Positions 9,038 through 18,258 are shown, numbered from the stretch's first letter. The stretch: DNA of 64,000 nucleotides from Bradyrhizobium symbiodeficiens (GCF_002266465.3 NZ_CP029427.2:3350501-3414500), one strand, 5' to 3'. Notes: generated by a model from the sequence alone, not told the origin. A program made the numbers and translations.

Positions 9038-10186
9038 TTACTGCCCCAGTCCCGAGAGCATGCCGCGCAGCGCCGAGATGCCGCCGATTGCGATCGTGTC
9101 CCGCTCCGTGACGGCGCCCGACACGACGACATGGTCCTGGTCTTCCGCAAGCAGCTTGACCGGCACCAGACGGAAGCCGCCGTCGAAGGCGACGAAGACC
9201 GATGTCTGCTCGCCCCGCCGGACCAGCCCGCTGTAAGGGATCTCAAAGGCGCTTTCGCCGGCCGAGAGAAACCCGATGCGGGCCGCGGTGGTCTGGCCGG
9301 GATGCAGCTCGCCGTCATTGGGGACTTCCGCGCGAACCAGAATGGTCTGGGTGGCAGCGTCGATGGTCTCGGAAACCAGCACGACCTTGCCTGAAGTGGA
9401 ATAGCCCTCGATCTCGACTTTCGCGCCGGCGCGGATCACGTGAATATTGGCGGCAGGGACCGCGATTTCGGCCCATAGCGGCGAGAGCCGCGCCAGCTTG
9501 ACGAGCGACGCTGATTGTTCGAGCCGTTGTCCCGGCGACACCGCGAGCTCGACCACCGATGCGGTTTGCGGCGCATTGACGGTGAGCGTCGCGCTGATCG
9601 CCGCTTGCTGGGCGAGGCGCGAGATTGCATCATCGGACATCCCGCTCAGATGCAGCATCTGGCGCCGTTCGGCGACGACGAGAGCGGCCTGGCGCGCTTC
9701 GGCCTGGCTGGCCTCGAGCACGCGTTGCGGCACGGCCTTGCCCTCGAACAGATCGACGTTGCGCGCGAGCTGCTGGCTGACGAGATGCTCCTGCGCAATC
9801 GCGTGCAGATAGTCGCGCTGCTGGGAGACGAAGCTCGGACTTTCCAGGATGACCAGCGGCTGGCCGGCGGTGGCGCGGTCACCGCGCCCGACCAGGAGAT
9901 TGGCGACCATGCCAGCCACCGGCGCGCTGACGACCCACAATTGCTGCGTCGGGATCACGATCTGGACGGGATAGGGCAGCGTGAGATCGGTCCGGCTCGC
10001 GACCGGATGGGTGACGCGCACGCCGAGATTGCGCGCCTGTGCATCGCTGAGCTTGACCTCGTCCTGCGCCATCGAGACTGAGGGCAACAAAATCGATGCA
10101 ATCGCAAGAGATGCAATCGCAAGAAGGGTACGCGCGAGCGCGCCCCCGGAGGAGGTGAAAAGGAGATTTCCGTGACGGACTCGCAT
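9038..10186 (-). CDS. RND periplasmic adaptor, CzcB/HlyD family
   Basis: A 382-residue membrane-fusion protein. I chose ATG 10184-10186 because GAGGGAG lies just upstream and because it gives a normal signal peptide ending in SVSMAQ; an upstream in-frame start at 10336 adds 50 uncharacteristic Arg-rich residues. It has the barrel-sandwich motif VSAPVAGMVANLLVGRGD, a helical hairpin (about 110-190) and C-terminal beta-barrel segments. It links the pump to an outer-membrane channel. The signal peptide contains a duplicated pentapeptide LAIAS from a tandem 15-bp DNA repeat at 10095-10124. Confidence 0.88.
   Translation of the reverse strand: MRVRHGNLLFTSSGGALARTLLAIASLAIASILLPSVSMAQDEVKLSDAQARNLGVRVTHPVASRTDLTLPYPVQIVIPTQQLWVVSAPVAGMVANLLVGRGDRATAGQPLVILESPSFVSQQRDYLHAIAQEHLVSQQLARNVDLFEGKAVPQRVLEASQAEARQAALVVAERRQMLHLSGMSDDAISRLAQQAAISATLTVNAPQTASVVELAVSPGQRLEQSASLVKLARLSPLWAEIAVPAANIHVIRAGAKVEIEGYSTSGKVVLVSETIDAATQTILVRAEVPNDGELHPGQTTAARIGFLSAGESAFEIPYSGLVRRGEQTSVFVAFDGGFRLVPVKLLAEDQDHVVVSGAVTERDTIAIGGISALRGMLSGLGQ
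10095..10124. repeat. Perfect 15-bp tandem duplication inside a signal peptide
   Basis: GATGCAATCGCAAGA occurs twice head to tail. Read on the minus strand it adds five in-frame hydrophobic residues to the adaptor's signal peptide. Such slippage-prone units can vary in copy number between strains. Confidence 0.8.
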
Positions 10187-10332
10187 GAGGAATCTCCCTC
10201 GCTCACCGGCGAGCGAAGCGCTACTCGATTGCAGGTTTCGCTTACTCCAGCCGCGCGCGGGCGAGTTGATTTGCCTCAATCGGCGGTCTTCGCCCCTCCC
10301 GGTGAGGCCGCGGCTGGGCCAAGCAGTCTCGC

Positions 10333-10896
10333 TCACGATGGACGCTTCCTGCCGGTGATCATCGCCTTCACCAGGTTCTCGCGGTGCTCGAAGCTCGCCA
10401 CCAGGACGCCAATCACATGGACGACGACGAGGCCGATCGTGAGGTTGGCGAACGTCTCATGGACCTCTTCCACCCATTTTGCTCCCCAAAAGCTGCCGGT
10501 CGTCATCATGTAACCGGTGGCGCAGGTGCCGATCAGCATGACGATCAGCGCCACGACCATCGCGCCGCCGGCGGGATTGTGGCCGAGATAGCGCGGCGCC
10601 CTCAGCAGCGCCACGTCGCGCGCGTAGGCGAGCACCGCGCGCGGCGAGCGTACGAAGTCGCTGAAGCGCGCATGGCGCGGTCCCACGAAGCCCCACACGA
10701 TCCGTAAGCCGAGCAACCCCGCAATCGTGTAGCCGGCGGCGATATGGACATTCTCGATCTCGTCGCCGGTCGCATAAGCGAGCAGAAACAGCCCGGCCAG
10801 CGACCAGTGGAACACGCGCACAAAGGGGTCCCAGACCTTGACGGCGGCCGGCGGCTTCTCGCCGCCGGCCACGATCGCGTCGTGAATGACGCTCAT
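10333..10896 (-). CDS. Cytochrome b561-type membrane protein
   Basis: A 187-residue, four-helix membrane cytochrome b of the Ni/Fe-hydrogenase-type b561 family. It begins with a short cytosolic stretch and VWDPFVRVFHWSLAGLFLL, followed by HIAAGY, VEEVHETFANL and VHVIGV; these His residues are the expected axial heme ligands. Members pass electrons between quinols and periplasmic partners. It lies between a PepSY gene and the adaptor gene on the same strand, so it is part of the efflux operon, an unusual partner for a metal pump. The electron partner is not visible. Confidence 0.85.
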   Translation of the reverse strand: MSVIHDAIVAGGEKPPAAVKVWDPFVRVFHWSLAGLFLLAYATGDEIENVHIAAGYTIAGLLGLRIVWGFVGPRHARFSDFVRSPRAVLAYARDVALLRAPRYLGHNPAGGAMVVALIVMLIGTCATGYMMTTGSFWGAKWVEEVHETFANLTIGLVVVHVIGVLVASFEHRENLVKAMITGRKRPS

Positions 10897-10905
10897 GGCG
10901 GCCTC

Positions 10906-11181
10906 TTACAACTGACCGACGATCCGGCCGCTGGTCGGATCGACGAACAATTCGACCCGGCTGCCGGACTTGTCGATGGTGTAGAGTTCGCCACAGGCAT
11001 TCTTGAGCTTGGCCTTCTGGACTTTGTAACCCTGGGCTTCGACCTTGGCCTGCAATTGTTCGAGCGGCAGCCAGCTTGTCTGTGGCGCTGCAGTGCAGGG
11101 GCGCCCGAGGCTGCCGGCATGAGCGGTCGCGGCGGCTGCGAGCAAGGCGGCGGCAGCGGTGAGGATGGTGATCTTGCGCAT
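10906..11181 (-). CDS. Periplasmic PepSY-domain protein (first gene of leftward operon)
   Basis: A 91-residue protein with a signal peptide (MRKITILTAAAALLAAAATAHAG). The mature domain has the PepSY layout: LPLEQLQAKVEAQGYKVQK, then a beta-hairpin ending in FVDPTSGRIVG. One Cys pair (PCTAA, NACGEL) may form a disulfide. It ends 9 bases before the b561 start, so the two are co-transcribed. PepSY domains of this size are secreted modulators often encoded beside two-component systems; a second one sits at the head of the divergent operon. Confidence 0.85.
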   Translation of the reverse strand: MRKITILTAAAALLAAAATAHAGSLGRPCTAAPQTSWLPLEQLQAKVEAQGYKVQKAKLKNACGELYTIDKSGSRVELFVDPTSGRIVGQL

Positions 11182-11275
11182 GATTCTCTCCGGCTTTTGG
11201 CGTCCGGCCGCGTCATGCGGCGAGGCGATGTACGGATATTGGCAGACGGGCCCTGACGGCTACCTGTTGATCCAC

Positions 11276-11291
11276 GTCAGCGTCTTGTCAG
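11276..11291. promoter_or_regulatory. Candidate response-regulator binding repeat
   Basis: GTCAG occurs at 11276-11280 and 11287-11291, an 11-bp period typical of OmpR/PhoB-family sites; an inverted CTGAC lies at 11253-11257. The repeat sits in the 133-base gap between the divergent PepSY operons, so the adjacent response regulator is the natural candidate to bind it. Confidence 0.4.
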
Positions 11292-11314
11292 GTTGATTAG
11301 GGCAGTCTTTGTGA

Positions 11315-11641
11315 ATGCAACCAGCCAGCTTCCTGGGATTCCTCGCAGTGCCTTTGCTGGCAGGCGTCCTGCTCGCGCCGGTGCCTGCCGCAGCAGGCGG
11401 CCACGATCGAGGCGCGCCCGACGCGGTTCGCCGCGCAGTCGAGGCGGGCGAGATCAAGTCACTCGCCGACATCCTCGCCTCCATTCGTGGCAAGCTGCCG
11501 GGGGAGGTCGCCGGCGTCGAGATAGAGCGCGAGCGGGGCCGCTGGGTCTACGAGTTTCGCGTCGTGGACGACAAGGGCCGCCTCTACGAGGTGCACGTCG
11601 ATGCGCGGAGCGGCGAGATCGAACGCATCAGGGAGAAGTGA
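11315..11641 (+). CDS. Periplasmic PepSY-domain protein upstream of two-component genes
   Basis: A 108-residue protein with a signal peptide (FLGFLAVPLLAGVLLAPVPA, cut near AAAGG). The mature part has a helix (KSLADILASIRGKLPGEV) then PepSY strands (WVYEFRVVDDKGRLYEVHV, DARSGEIERIRE). Its stop overlaps the start of the response regulator by one base (TGATG), so the three genes are translationally linked. This PepSY-regulator-kinase triplet suggests the PepSY protein modulates the kinase's periplasmic sensor, which is inference. Confidence 0.87.
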   Translation: MQPASFLGFLAVPLLAGVLLAPVPAAAGGHDRGAPDAVRRAVEAGEIKSLADILASIRGKLPGEVAGVEIERERGRWVYEFRVVDDKGRLYEVHVDARSGEIERIREK

Positions 11642-12306
11642 TGCGCCTGTTGCTGGTGGAGGACGACCGACGGATCGCAGCCGATGTGGAGAGGGCGCTC
11701 CACGCGGCCGGCTATGTGGTCGAGACCGTCCGCAACGGCGAGGAAGCCTGGTTCCGCGGCGATACCGAGGAGTACGGCGCCGTCATCCTCGATCTCGGCC
11801 TGCCCGGCATGGACGGCCTGGCGGTGCTCAAGCGCTGGCGCGCGAACGGACGCTCCATGCCGGTGCTGATCCTGACGGCGCGCGGCAGTTGGGCCGAGCG
11901 CGTCGACGGGATCGACGCGGGCGCCGACGACTACCTGCCCAAGCCGTTCCGCATGGAAGAATTGCTGGCGCGGCTGCGCTCGATCGTGCGTCGCTCGGCG
12001 GGGCATGCTTCCCCCCGGATCGTTGCCGGCGACGTCGAACTCGACGAACGCCAGATGAAGGTGACGCTGCGCGGCGTACCCGTCGCGTTGTCGCCGCTGG
12101 AATACCGCCTGGTCGCCTTTCTCTTGCACCATCGTGGCCGCGTGGTGCCGCAGCACGAGCTCGACGAGAACGTCTATGGCCATGGCGAGGACCACGAGTC
12201 GAACGCACTCGAGGTGCTGGTCGGCCGGGTGCGCAAGAAGCTCGGGGCGGATCTGATCGAGACCAGGCGCGGCTTCGGCTATCTGGTCCCGGAGACGACG
12301 CCGTGA
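11641..12306 (+). CDS. OmpR/PhoB-family response regulator
   Basis: A 221-residue protein. The receiver domain (1-115) has the acidic pair EDD near the start, the phospho-acceptor Asp in VILDLGLPGMDGL (about 51), LTARG and the Lys in YLPKPF. The C-terminal winged helix (about 125-221) has the OmpR pattern, including LSPLEYRLVAFLL and VLVGRVRKKLGADLI, ending ETRRGFGYLV. Start is the ATG overlapping the PepSY stop; longer in-frame starts read Arg-rich non-homologous sequence. It probably controls the divergent metal-efflux operon. Confidence 0.93.
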   Translation: MRLLLVEDDRRIAADVERALHAAGYVVETVRNGEEAWFRGDTEEYGAVILDLGLPGMDGLAVLKRWRANGRSMPVLILTARGSWAERVDGIDAGADDYLPKPFRMEELLARLRSIVRRSAGHASPRIVAGDVELDERQMKVTLRGVPVALSPLEYRLVAFLLHHRGRVVPQHELDENVYGHGEDHESNALEVLVGRVRKKLGADLIETRRGFGYLVPETTP

Positions 12307-13682
12307 GCTGGGGCTCGCTGCGGCTGCGACTGGTGGCCGGCGGAGTGGTGGCGATCCTGATCGCGCTGACCATCGCCGGAGCCGGGCTGACGTTGCTGTT
12401 CGAACGCCACGTCACGCGCAGCATTGGCGACGACCTCGACGTCTATCTGAAGCAACTCATCGCAGGTATCGACGTGGATGCGAAGGGCAAGCTGGTGGTG
12501 GGCCGGCCGCCGGCCGATCCGCGTTTTGCCGACCCGCTTTCGGGCTTGTACTGGCAGGTATCGGACGACGGCGGTCAGGTGCTGCGTTCGCGCTCGCTGT
12601 GGGATACGGCCTTGGACTTGCCGCAGGACGAGCCGTCGCCTCGCGAATTGCACCGTCACGTCATCGCCGGGCCGGCGAACGCGCGGCTTTTGGTCAGTGA
12701 ACGCCGCGTGCTGCTCACCGTGGGCGACCGCCGCGTTCCGGTGCGCGTTGCGGTGGCGGCCGATCTTGCCCGCGTGTCGGTCGCCGCCTCGCAATTCGCC
12801 AGGGATCTGGCGCTGGCGCTCGGCCTGCTGGGCCTGGTGCTGGCGGCGGCCACCTCGGTCCAGGTCGGACTGGGCCTCCGGCCGCTCGATGCACTTCGCC
12901 GCGGCGTCGCCGACGTCCGCTCCGGCCAACGCAAGCATCTTCCCGTCGATGTCCCTGCCGAGGTGAAGCCGCTGGTGGAAGAGGTCAACAATCTGATCGA
13001 CGCCCAGGAAGGCGAGATCGAGCGTTCGCGCAGCCGCGCCGCCGACCTGGCTCACGGGCTGAAGACGCCGCTCGCCGCTCTCGCGGCCGATGTCGCGCTG
13101 TTGCGCCAGCGAGGCGAGCAGGACATCGCCCAGGCCATCGAAGCCGTCGCCGATGCGATGAGCCGTCATGTCGACCGCGAGCTGGCACGCGCCCGGGCGC
13201 GGGGCACGGCGCGACTGCGTGGCGGTACTTCCACGCCCCTCAGACCGCTTGTCGAATCCCTGATGCTGACGCTGGCGCGCACGCCTGCTGCCCAGCTGCT
13301 TGAATTCAAGACCTGCATCACGGGCGAGCCGAGCGTACCGCTCGATCGGGCTGATCTGGCGGAAGTGTTGGGTAATCTCCTGGAAAACGCCACCCGTCAC
13401 GCCAGGAGCCGGGTGCGGATTGGCGCAGACGCCACTGCAAATCCGGCGATCACGGTCGAAGACGACGGCCCGGGCATCGCGCCCGCCGAACGTTCGCGCG
13501 TACTCGAACGCGGTGCGAGACTGGATGAGCGCGGCGAAGGTGCCGGTCTCGGCCTCGCGATCGTTCAGGACGTGCTGAGTGCCTATGGATGGCAGCTCGT
13601 CCTCACCGATTCCGAGCTCGGCGGACTGAAAGCCGTCATCGCGCCCGAAGGTAGCGGAGATCCAACGGCCACTGCTGGTTGA
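12303..13682 (+). CDS. Sensor histidine kinase
   Basis: A 459-residue inner-membrane kinase starting at GTG 12303, overlapping the regulator stop by 4 bases. TM1 is about residues 11-31 and TM2 about 160-180, enclosing a periplasmic sensor of roughly 125 residues; HAMP follows. The H-box reads ADLAHGLKTPLAAL, the N-box NLLENATRHA, and the G-boxes VEDDGPGIAP and GAGLGLAIVQDVL. This is the PhoQ/FeuQ-like architecture. The stimulus is unknown, but gene context points to a metal or envelope signal. Confidence 0.92.
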   Translation: MSWGSLRLRLVAGGVVAILIALTIAGAGLTLLFERHVTRSIGDDLDVYLKQLIAGIDVDAKGKLVVGRPPADPRFADPLSGLYWQVSDDGGQVLRSRSLWDTALDLPQDEPSPRELHRHVIAGPANARLLVSERRVLLTVGDRRVPVRVAVAADLARVSVAASQFARDLALALGLLGLVLAAATSVQVGLGLRPLDALRRGVADVRSGQRKHLPVDVPAEVKPLVEEVNNLIDAQEGEIERSRSRAADLAHGLKTPLAALAADVALLRQRGEQDIAQAIEAVADAMSRHVDRELARARARGTARLRGGTSTPLRPLVESLMLTLARTPAAQLLEFKTCITGEPSVPLDRADLAEVLGNLLENATRHARSRVRIGADATANPAITVEDDGPGIAPAERSRVLERGARLDERGEGAGLGLAIVQDVLSAYGWQLVLTDSELGGLKAVIAPEGSGDPTATAG

Positions 13683-13718
13683 AGACCCAGCCGCTCGCTT
13701 GACGCACTGTCCTCGTTG

Positions 13719-15221
13719 TCAGCGCCGCACGATCGAGCCGGCGCGGTTGATCAGGCGGGCGAGCTGCTTGAAGCGGCTGCCGACGCGGTCGGCGACGAGG
13801 TCGCCGAGTCGGTGCTCGAACATGAGCATCAGCTTGCGGCCCTCGCTGCGGAAATGCGTGGCCGGCAGCACGCCCGGACGCGCCGCCGAGATCAGATGCG
13901 CGACGCGGAACGCGGCGCCGAGAAGGCGCGCGCGTTCGAGCTGCGCCGGCGTCAGCAGTTCCTGCATGGTCAACGGCGGCTGGTTTTCCTCGCTCAGGCC
14001 CGCATAGCGATAGAACACCGACAGGCCGACGAAGGCCCGCTCGGTGTGGGTGATCGCGCCGAAATTGCCGTTGACGACGAGGCTCAGCGTCTGCTCGCCG
14101 CGGTGATCGGGATGCACGCGCCAGCCGATGTCGGACAGCAGGCACGCGGCGTGGCGCAAGCGGCGGTCCTCCTCGGTCTCGCGCAGCTTCACCACGCGAA
14201 CGAGGCGGTCGGTCCAGGCAATCAGCTCGTGGGCGTGCTTTGCCGAGCGCGACAGCAGCCGGTTGAGCTCTTCCGCGGCGCAGATCAGGCCGTCCTTGGT
14301 GCGTTCCGCCTCCGACAGCTTCTCGTGCAGCAGGCCCTCGCGCACGCCGAAGGTCGAGAACACGATCGTCTTCGGCTTCGCCACCCGGATGATGTGCTCG
14401 AGAACCAGCGCCGCATAGGTGAGGAGCGGGCGGCGTGCATCGGCGACGCTCTCGATGTCGGCGAGCATGTCCGCGGCGGCGAGACGACGCAGACGACGCG
14501 AGAAGTCGAGCGCCTCGGCGGCCGAAATCGAATAGCCATGCATCACCTGGAGCGGATAGCCGCTCTGGATGATGTGAATGCGCGCGAGTGCGCGCCAGGT
14601 GCCGCCGACCGCGTAGAAGGTGCGGCCGCGGCCCGCGGTCAGCAGCTCGACGTCGTCGATCTCCTCGCGGACGATGCGGTCGGCCCGCTTGAGCGATTTA
14701 TGCGCGAGGTCCTGCAGCGCCAGCCCGCCGAGCGGCAGCGTCACGCCGCTGCGCACGCTGTTCCTGCGCACGTCGATCAATTCGAGCGAGCCGCCGCCGA
14801 GGTCGCCGACGATGCCGTCGGGATGGTGGATGCCGGAGATCACGCCAAGCGCCGACAGCCGCGCCTCGCGCGGCCCCGACAGGATCTCGATCTTCACGGC
14901 GCAGATACGCTCGGCCCTGGCGATGAAATCGGGGCCGTTGGAGGCGTCACGGCAGGCCGCAGTCGCGATCGCGAACACGCGTCCGACCTGCATCACGCGG
15001 CACAATGCGCGGAAGCGCCTCAGCGAGGTCAGCGCCTTGTCGACGGCATCGGGCGCGAGCAGGCCGGTGCTCTGCACCTCGCGTCCAAGGCCGCACAGCG
15101 TCTTCTCGTTGAAGATCGGAATGAGACTGCGCGTCAGTCCCTCGTAGACGACGAGACGGACCGAGTTGGAGCCGATATCGATGACCGCGACGCTCGAGCC
15201 GCGCTTGCGCGGCCGCTTCAC
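13719..15221 (-). CDS. ppx: Exopolyphosphatase / GppA-family phosphatase
   Basis: A 500-residue cytosolic ASKHA-fold enzyme. The N-terminal phosphate loop reads VAVIDIGSNSVRLVVYEG, the second ATPase-like motif GDLGGGSLELID, and the C-terminal HD-like domain contains ACLLSDIGW. It hydrolyses terminal phosphates from polyphosphate (or pppGpp). It lies 15 bases downstream of ppk on the same strand, so both are probably one operon. Length fits the long alphaproteobacterial Ppx form. Confidence 0.92.
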   Translation of the reverse strand: MKRPRKRGSSVAVIDIGSNSVRLVVYEGLTRSLIPIFNEKTLCGLGREVQSTGLLAPDAVDKALTSLRRFRALCRVMQVGRVFAIATAACRDASNGPDFIARAERICAVKIEILSGPREARLSALGVISGIHHPDGIVGDLGGGSLELIDVRRNSVRSGVTLPLGGLALQDLAHKSLKRADRIVREEIDDVELLTAGRGRTFYAVGGTWRALARIHIIQSGYPLQVMHGYSISAAEALDFSRRLRRLAAADMLADIESVADARRPLLTYAALVLEHIIRVAKPKTIVFSTFGVREGLLHEKLSEAERTKDGLICAAEELNRLLSRSAKHAHELIAWTDRLVRVVKLRETEEDRRLRHAACLLSDIGWRVHPDHRGEQTLSLVVNGNFGAITHTERAFVGLSVFYRYAGLSEENQPPLTMQELLTPAQLERARLLGAAFRVAHLISAARPGVLPATHFRSEGRKLMLMFEHRLGDLVADRVGSRFKQLARLINRAGSIVRR

Positions 15222-15236
15222 GTCGGAAATCCCCGA

Positions 15237-17444
15237 TCAGGATTGATGGCGTTCGTTCCGGCGCGTGAGACGACGCGGCGAGGATTCCTTGAGCGACTTT
15301 CCACGGCCAGACAGACTCGGATTTGTCATGAAGTAGTTGTGCACGTTGAAAGGCTCCTCGCCCTTCGCGGTCTTCATACGCGTTGAGGACCCGTCCGGCA
15401 ACAATTGCCAGCTTTGCTCATTGTCCTTCAGGTTCGCGACCATGATCTGTTCGAGAACCTGCTGATGCACCGTGGGATTCTGCAGCGGGCACAGCACCTC
15501 GACGCGGCGATCGAGGTTGCGGGGCATCATGTCGGCCGACGAGATATACACAGCCGCCTTGGCGCTCGGCAGGCCCTGACCCATGCCGAAGCAGTAGATT
15601 CGGCCGTGTTCCAGGAAGCGTCCGATGATCGACTTGACGCGAATGTTCTCGGACAGGCCGGGAATGCCGGGCCGCAGGCAACAGATACCGCGCACCACCA
15701 GCTCGACCTGCACGCCGGCCTGGGAGGCCTCGTACAGCGCATCGATAATATCAGGATCGACCAGCGCATTCATCTTCATCCAGACCGCGCCGGACCGGCC
15801 GTGCTTAGCGTGTGCGGTCTCGCCCTGGATATGCTCGATGATGCGTTTGCGCAGGGTGAGCGGCGACACCGCCATCTTTTCCAGATCGCTCGGCGCGGCA
15901 TAGCCGGTGATGAAATTGAACACGCGCGCAGCATCGCGGCCGATGGTCGGATCGGATGTGAAGTAGGAGAGGTCGGTGTAGATGCGCGCGGTGACCGGGT
16001 GGTAGTTGCCGGTACCGGTATGAACGTAAGTCGTGAGGCTGCCGCCCTCGCGGCGCACCACCATCGAGAGTTTTGCGTGCGTCTTCAGTTCGAGGAAGCC
16101 GTAGACGACCTGCACGCCGGCGCGTTCGAGATCGCGCGCCCAGCGGATATTGGCCTCCTCGTCGAAGCGCGCCTTGAGCTCGATCAGCGCGGTGACGGAC
16201 TTGCCGGCTTCGGCAGCTTCCACGAGCGCGCGCACGATCGGCGAGTTGCTCGAGGTGCGGTAGAGCGTCTGCTTGATGGCGACGACGTCGGGGTCGCGCG
16301 TCGCCTGCTGGAGAAACTGCACCACCACGTCGAAGGATTCGTAGGGGTGATGGACGACGAGGTCCTTCTGCCGGATCGCAGCGAAGATGTCGCCGCCTTG
16401 CTCGCGCACGCGCTCGGGATGCCGGGGCACGTAAGGGGTGAATTCCAGATCGGGCCGGTCGAGGCGGGTGAGTTGCGAGAGCTCGTTCATGGCGAGCACG
16501 CCGTCGACGAGGAACACCTCGTCGTCGGCGGTCGACAGCGCGTGCTGCACGAAGTTGCGCAGCTGCTCCGGCATCTTGGCGTCGATCTCGAGCCGGATCA
16601 CCGAGCCGCGGCGGCGGCGTTTCAGCGCGGTCTCGAACAGGCGGACGAGATCCTCGGCCTCTTCCTCGATTTCGAGTTCGGAGTCGCGGATGACGCGAAA
16701 AGCGCCTTGGCCGTGCAGGTTGTAGCCGGGGAACAGGCGGTTGATGAACAGGGCGGTCGCCTGTTCCAGCGAGATCAGCCGGACCACCTTGCCCTCGGTC
16801 GGCAGGCGGATGAAGCGGTCGATCTTGCCCGGCATGCGGATCAACGCGTTCATCTGCTTGCCGTCGGCGGCGCGCGTGAGCTGGAGCGCGATGGTGAAGC
16901 CGAGGCTCGGGATGAACGGGAAGGGGTGGGCGGGGTCGATCGCCAGCGGCGTCAGCAGCGGGAACACGTTGCTGAGGAAGTAGTCCTCGATCCAGGTCCG
17001 TTCCGCCTTGGTGACGTCCTTGCCCTCGACCAGCACGATGCCGACATCGGCCAGGGTGCCGCGCAAATCGCGCCAGATTGCCTGCTGGTCGGAGGCAAGC
17101 TCGGAGACGGTGCGGTTGATCAGCGCGAGCTGCTCGGACGGGGTCAGACCGTCGGGGCTGCGTTCGGCAATGCCCTCGCGCACCTGGGCCTTGATGCCGG
17201 CGACGCGGACCATGAAGAACTCGTCGAGGTTATTCGCCGAAATCGACAGGAATCGCACCCGCTCAAGCATGGGGTGGCTTGGATTGACCGATTCCTCCAG
17301 GACGCGGCGGTTGAAATGCAGCCAGGAGAGCTCGCGGTTGATGAATCGCTCGGGACTCGATGCGATCGCCGGCAGGCTCTCGGTCTCTGGGGCTTTTTCT
17401 TTAGTTTCAACAGTTTGCACAGAGTCCATCAGAAGTCGGTCCAT
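15237..17444 (-). CDS. ppk1: Polyphosphate kinase 1
   Basis: A 735-residue protein, typical for PPK1. The N-domain begins with [19 protein letters not shown]. The catalytic part has [37 protein letters not shown] and [13 protein letters not shown], whose His is the autophosphorylated residue, plus [10 protein letters not shown]. It reversibly makes polyphosphate from ATP at the membrane periphery. A Pho-box-like element at 17503-17520 suggests PhoB control. The first 10-15 residues are uncertain because a second ATG (MDSVQ) is six codons in. Confidence 0.95.
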   Translation of the reverse strand: MDRLLMDSVQTVETKEKAPETESLPAIASSPERFINRELSWLHFNRRVLEESVNPSHPMLERVRFLSISANNLDEFFMVRVAGIKAQVREGIAERSPDGLTPSEQLALINRTVSELASDQQAIWRDLRGTLADVGIVLVEGKDVTKAERTWIEDYFLSNVFPLLTPLAIDPAHPFPFIPSLGFTIALQLTRAADGKQMNALIRMPGKIDRFIRLPTEGKVVRLISLEQATALFINRLFPGYNLHGQGAFRVIRDSELEIEEEAEDLVRLFETALKRRRRGSVIRLEIDAKMPEQLRNFVQHALSTADDEVFLVDGVLAMNELSQLTRLDRPDLEFTPYVPRHPERVREQGGDIFAAIRQKDLVVHHPYESFDVVVQFLQQATRDPDVVAIKQTLYRTSSNSPIVRALVEAAEAGKSVTALIELKARFDEEANIRWARDLERAGVQVVYGFLELKTHAKLSMVVRREGGSLTTYVHTGTGNYHPVTARIYTDLSYFTSDPTIGRDAARVFNFITGYAAPSDLEKMAVSPLTLRKRIIEHIQGETAHAKHGRSGAVWMKMNALVDPDIIDALYEASQAGVQVELVVRGICCLRPGIPGLSENIRVKSIIGRFLEHGRIYCFGMGQGLPSAKAAVYISSADMMPRNLDRRVEVLCPLQNPTVHQQVLEQIMVANLKDNEQSWQLLPDGSSTRMKTAKGEEPFNVHNYFMTNPSLSGRGKSLKESSPRRLTRRNERHQS

Positions 17445-17502
17445 CCAGTTCGCCCCAATTTGCGACTTACCCGCAAAACCGCCGGGAGCATGTGTTAGAG
17501 CG

Positions 17503-17520
17503 ATGACGTTTCGATGACAT
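17503..17520 (-). promoter_or_regulatory. Pho-box-like sequence upstream of ppk
   Basis: On the minus strand the heptamers ATGTCAT and ACGTCAT are separated by CGAA, giving an 11-bp period. The Pho-box consensus is two CTGTCAT-like heptamers spaced 4 bases apart; the halves match 6 and 5 of 7. It ends 59 bases before the ppk start. Confidence 0.5.
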
Positions 17521-17579
17521 TGATGTTCCGCCGCTTCGCCGCGTCAAGCGGGCTTCGCGTGGGGCCTTGGAAGCGCAGG

Positions 17580-18258
17580 TCAGGCGTCCCGCAACAGCTC
17601 GGCGGCCAGCGCCCGGGTGACGGGGCGGCCGAGCCTGAGGGCTTCGCTGTCGAGCAGCTCCACGGCCTGGCGGGCGGCGGCCGAGGACCGCTCCAGGCGG
17701 GTGGCGAGGTAGCTGACCACGCTCTCGTCGACGGCGAGCTGGCGGTCGGCGCAGAATTTGACGATCAGGCCGCGGAACAGTCGGTCGTCGGGCGGCAGCA
17801 ACGCGACCACCGGCACGGCCCGCAGACGCGAGCGCAGGTCGCGAAGCTCGATTTCCAGCGCGGCTGGCACCTCGCGTCCGGTGAAGAGGAGGTTGGCCTC
17901 GTCCTCGCGGGCAAGGTTCATCAGGTGGAAGAGGGCGCGTTCGTCAAATTCCCCGACCTTGATGTCCTCGACCACCAGGGCGCCGGTGGCGAGCGCGCCC
18001 GGAACGCTCGCGGCGGTCAGTGCATTGGCCGTGGTGGAGCGGGGCGCCGGATTCCTCAGCCCAGATCGCGGCGAGATGGCTCTTGCCGCTTCCTTCCGGG
18101 CCGGCCAGCCACATGATCCGGTTCGGCCATTCCGGCCAGCTGTCGATCAGGCCGAGACCGGCCGCGTTGGCGGGGCCTTCGAGGAAATTGTCCCGGCTGA
18201 GGCTTTCCGCATGCGGAAGCGAAAACGCCAATTGTCGGGGGTGAACGCGGCCTGGCAC
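17580..18258 (-). pseudogene. hdaA: DnaA-related regulator HdaA, with an apparent one-base frameshift
   Basis: The N-terminal part (from GTG 18256-18258) reads PRQLAFSLPHAESL, then MWLAGPEGSGKSHLAAIWA, the Walker A of Hda-type DnaA paralogs. After WAEESGA the frame breaks. The remainder (VVEDIKVGEFDERALFHLMN to the stop at 17580) continues in the next frame, with the sensor/lid part intact. Deleting one base of the GGGG run at 18041-18044 restores a single reading frame of about 225 residues. HdaA promotes DnaA-ATP hydrolysis with the beta clamp and is essential or nearly so in Caulobacter, so a sequencing or assembly error is as likely as true inactivation. Confidence 0.8.

Noticed and set aside
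15405..17498. A 697-codon open frame antisense to ppk1
   Set aside because: Composition-driven shadow of a clearly real gene; no start site or domain.
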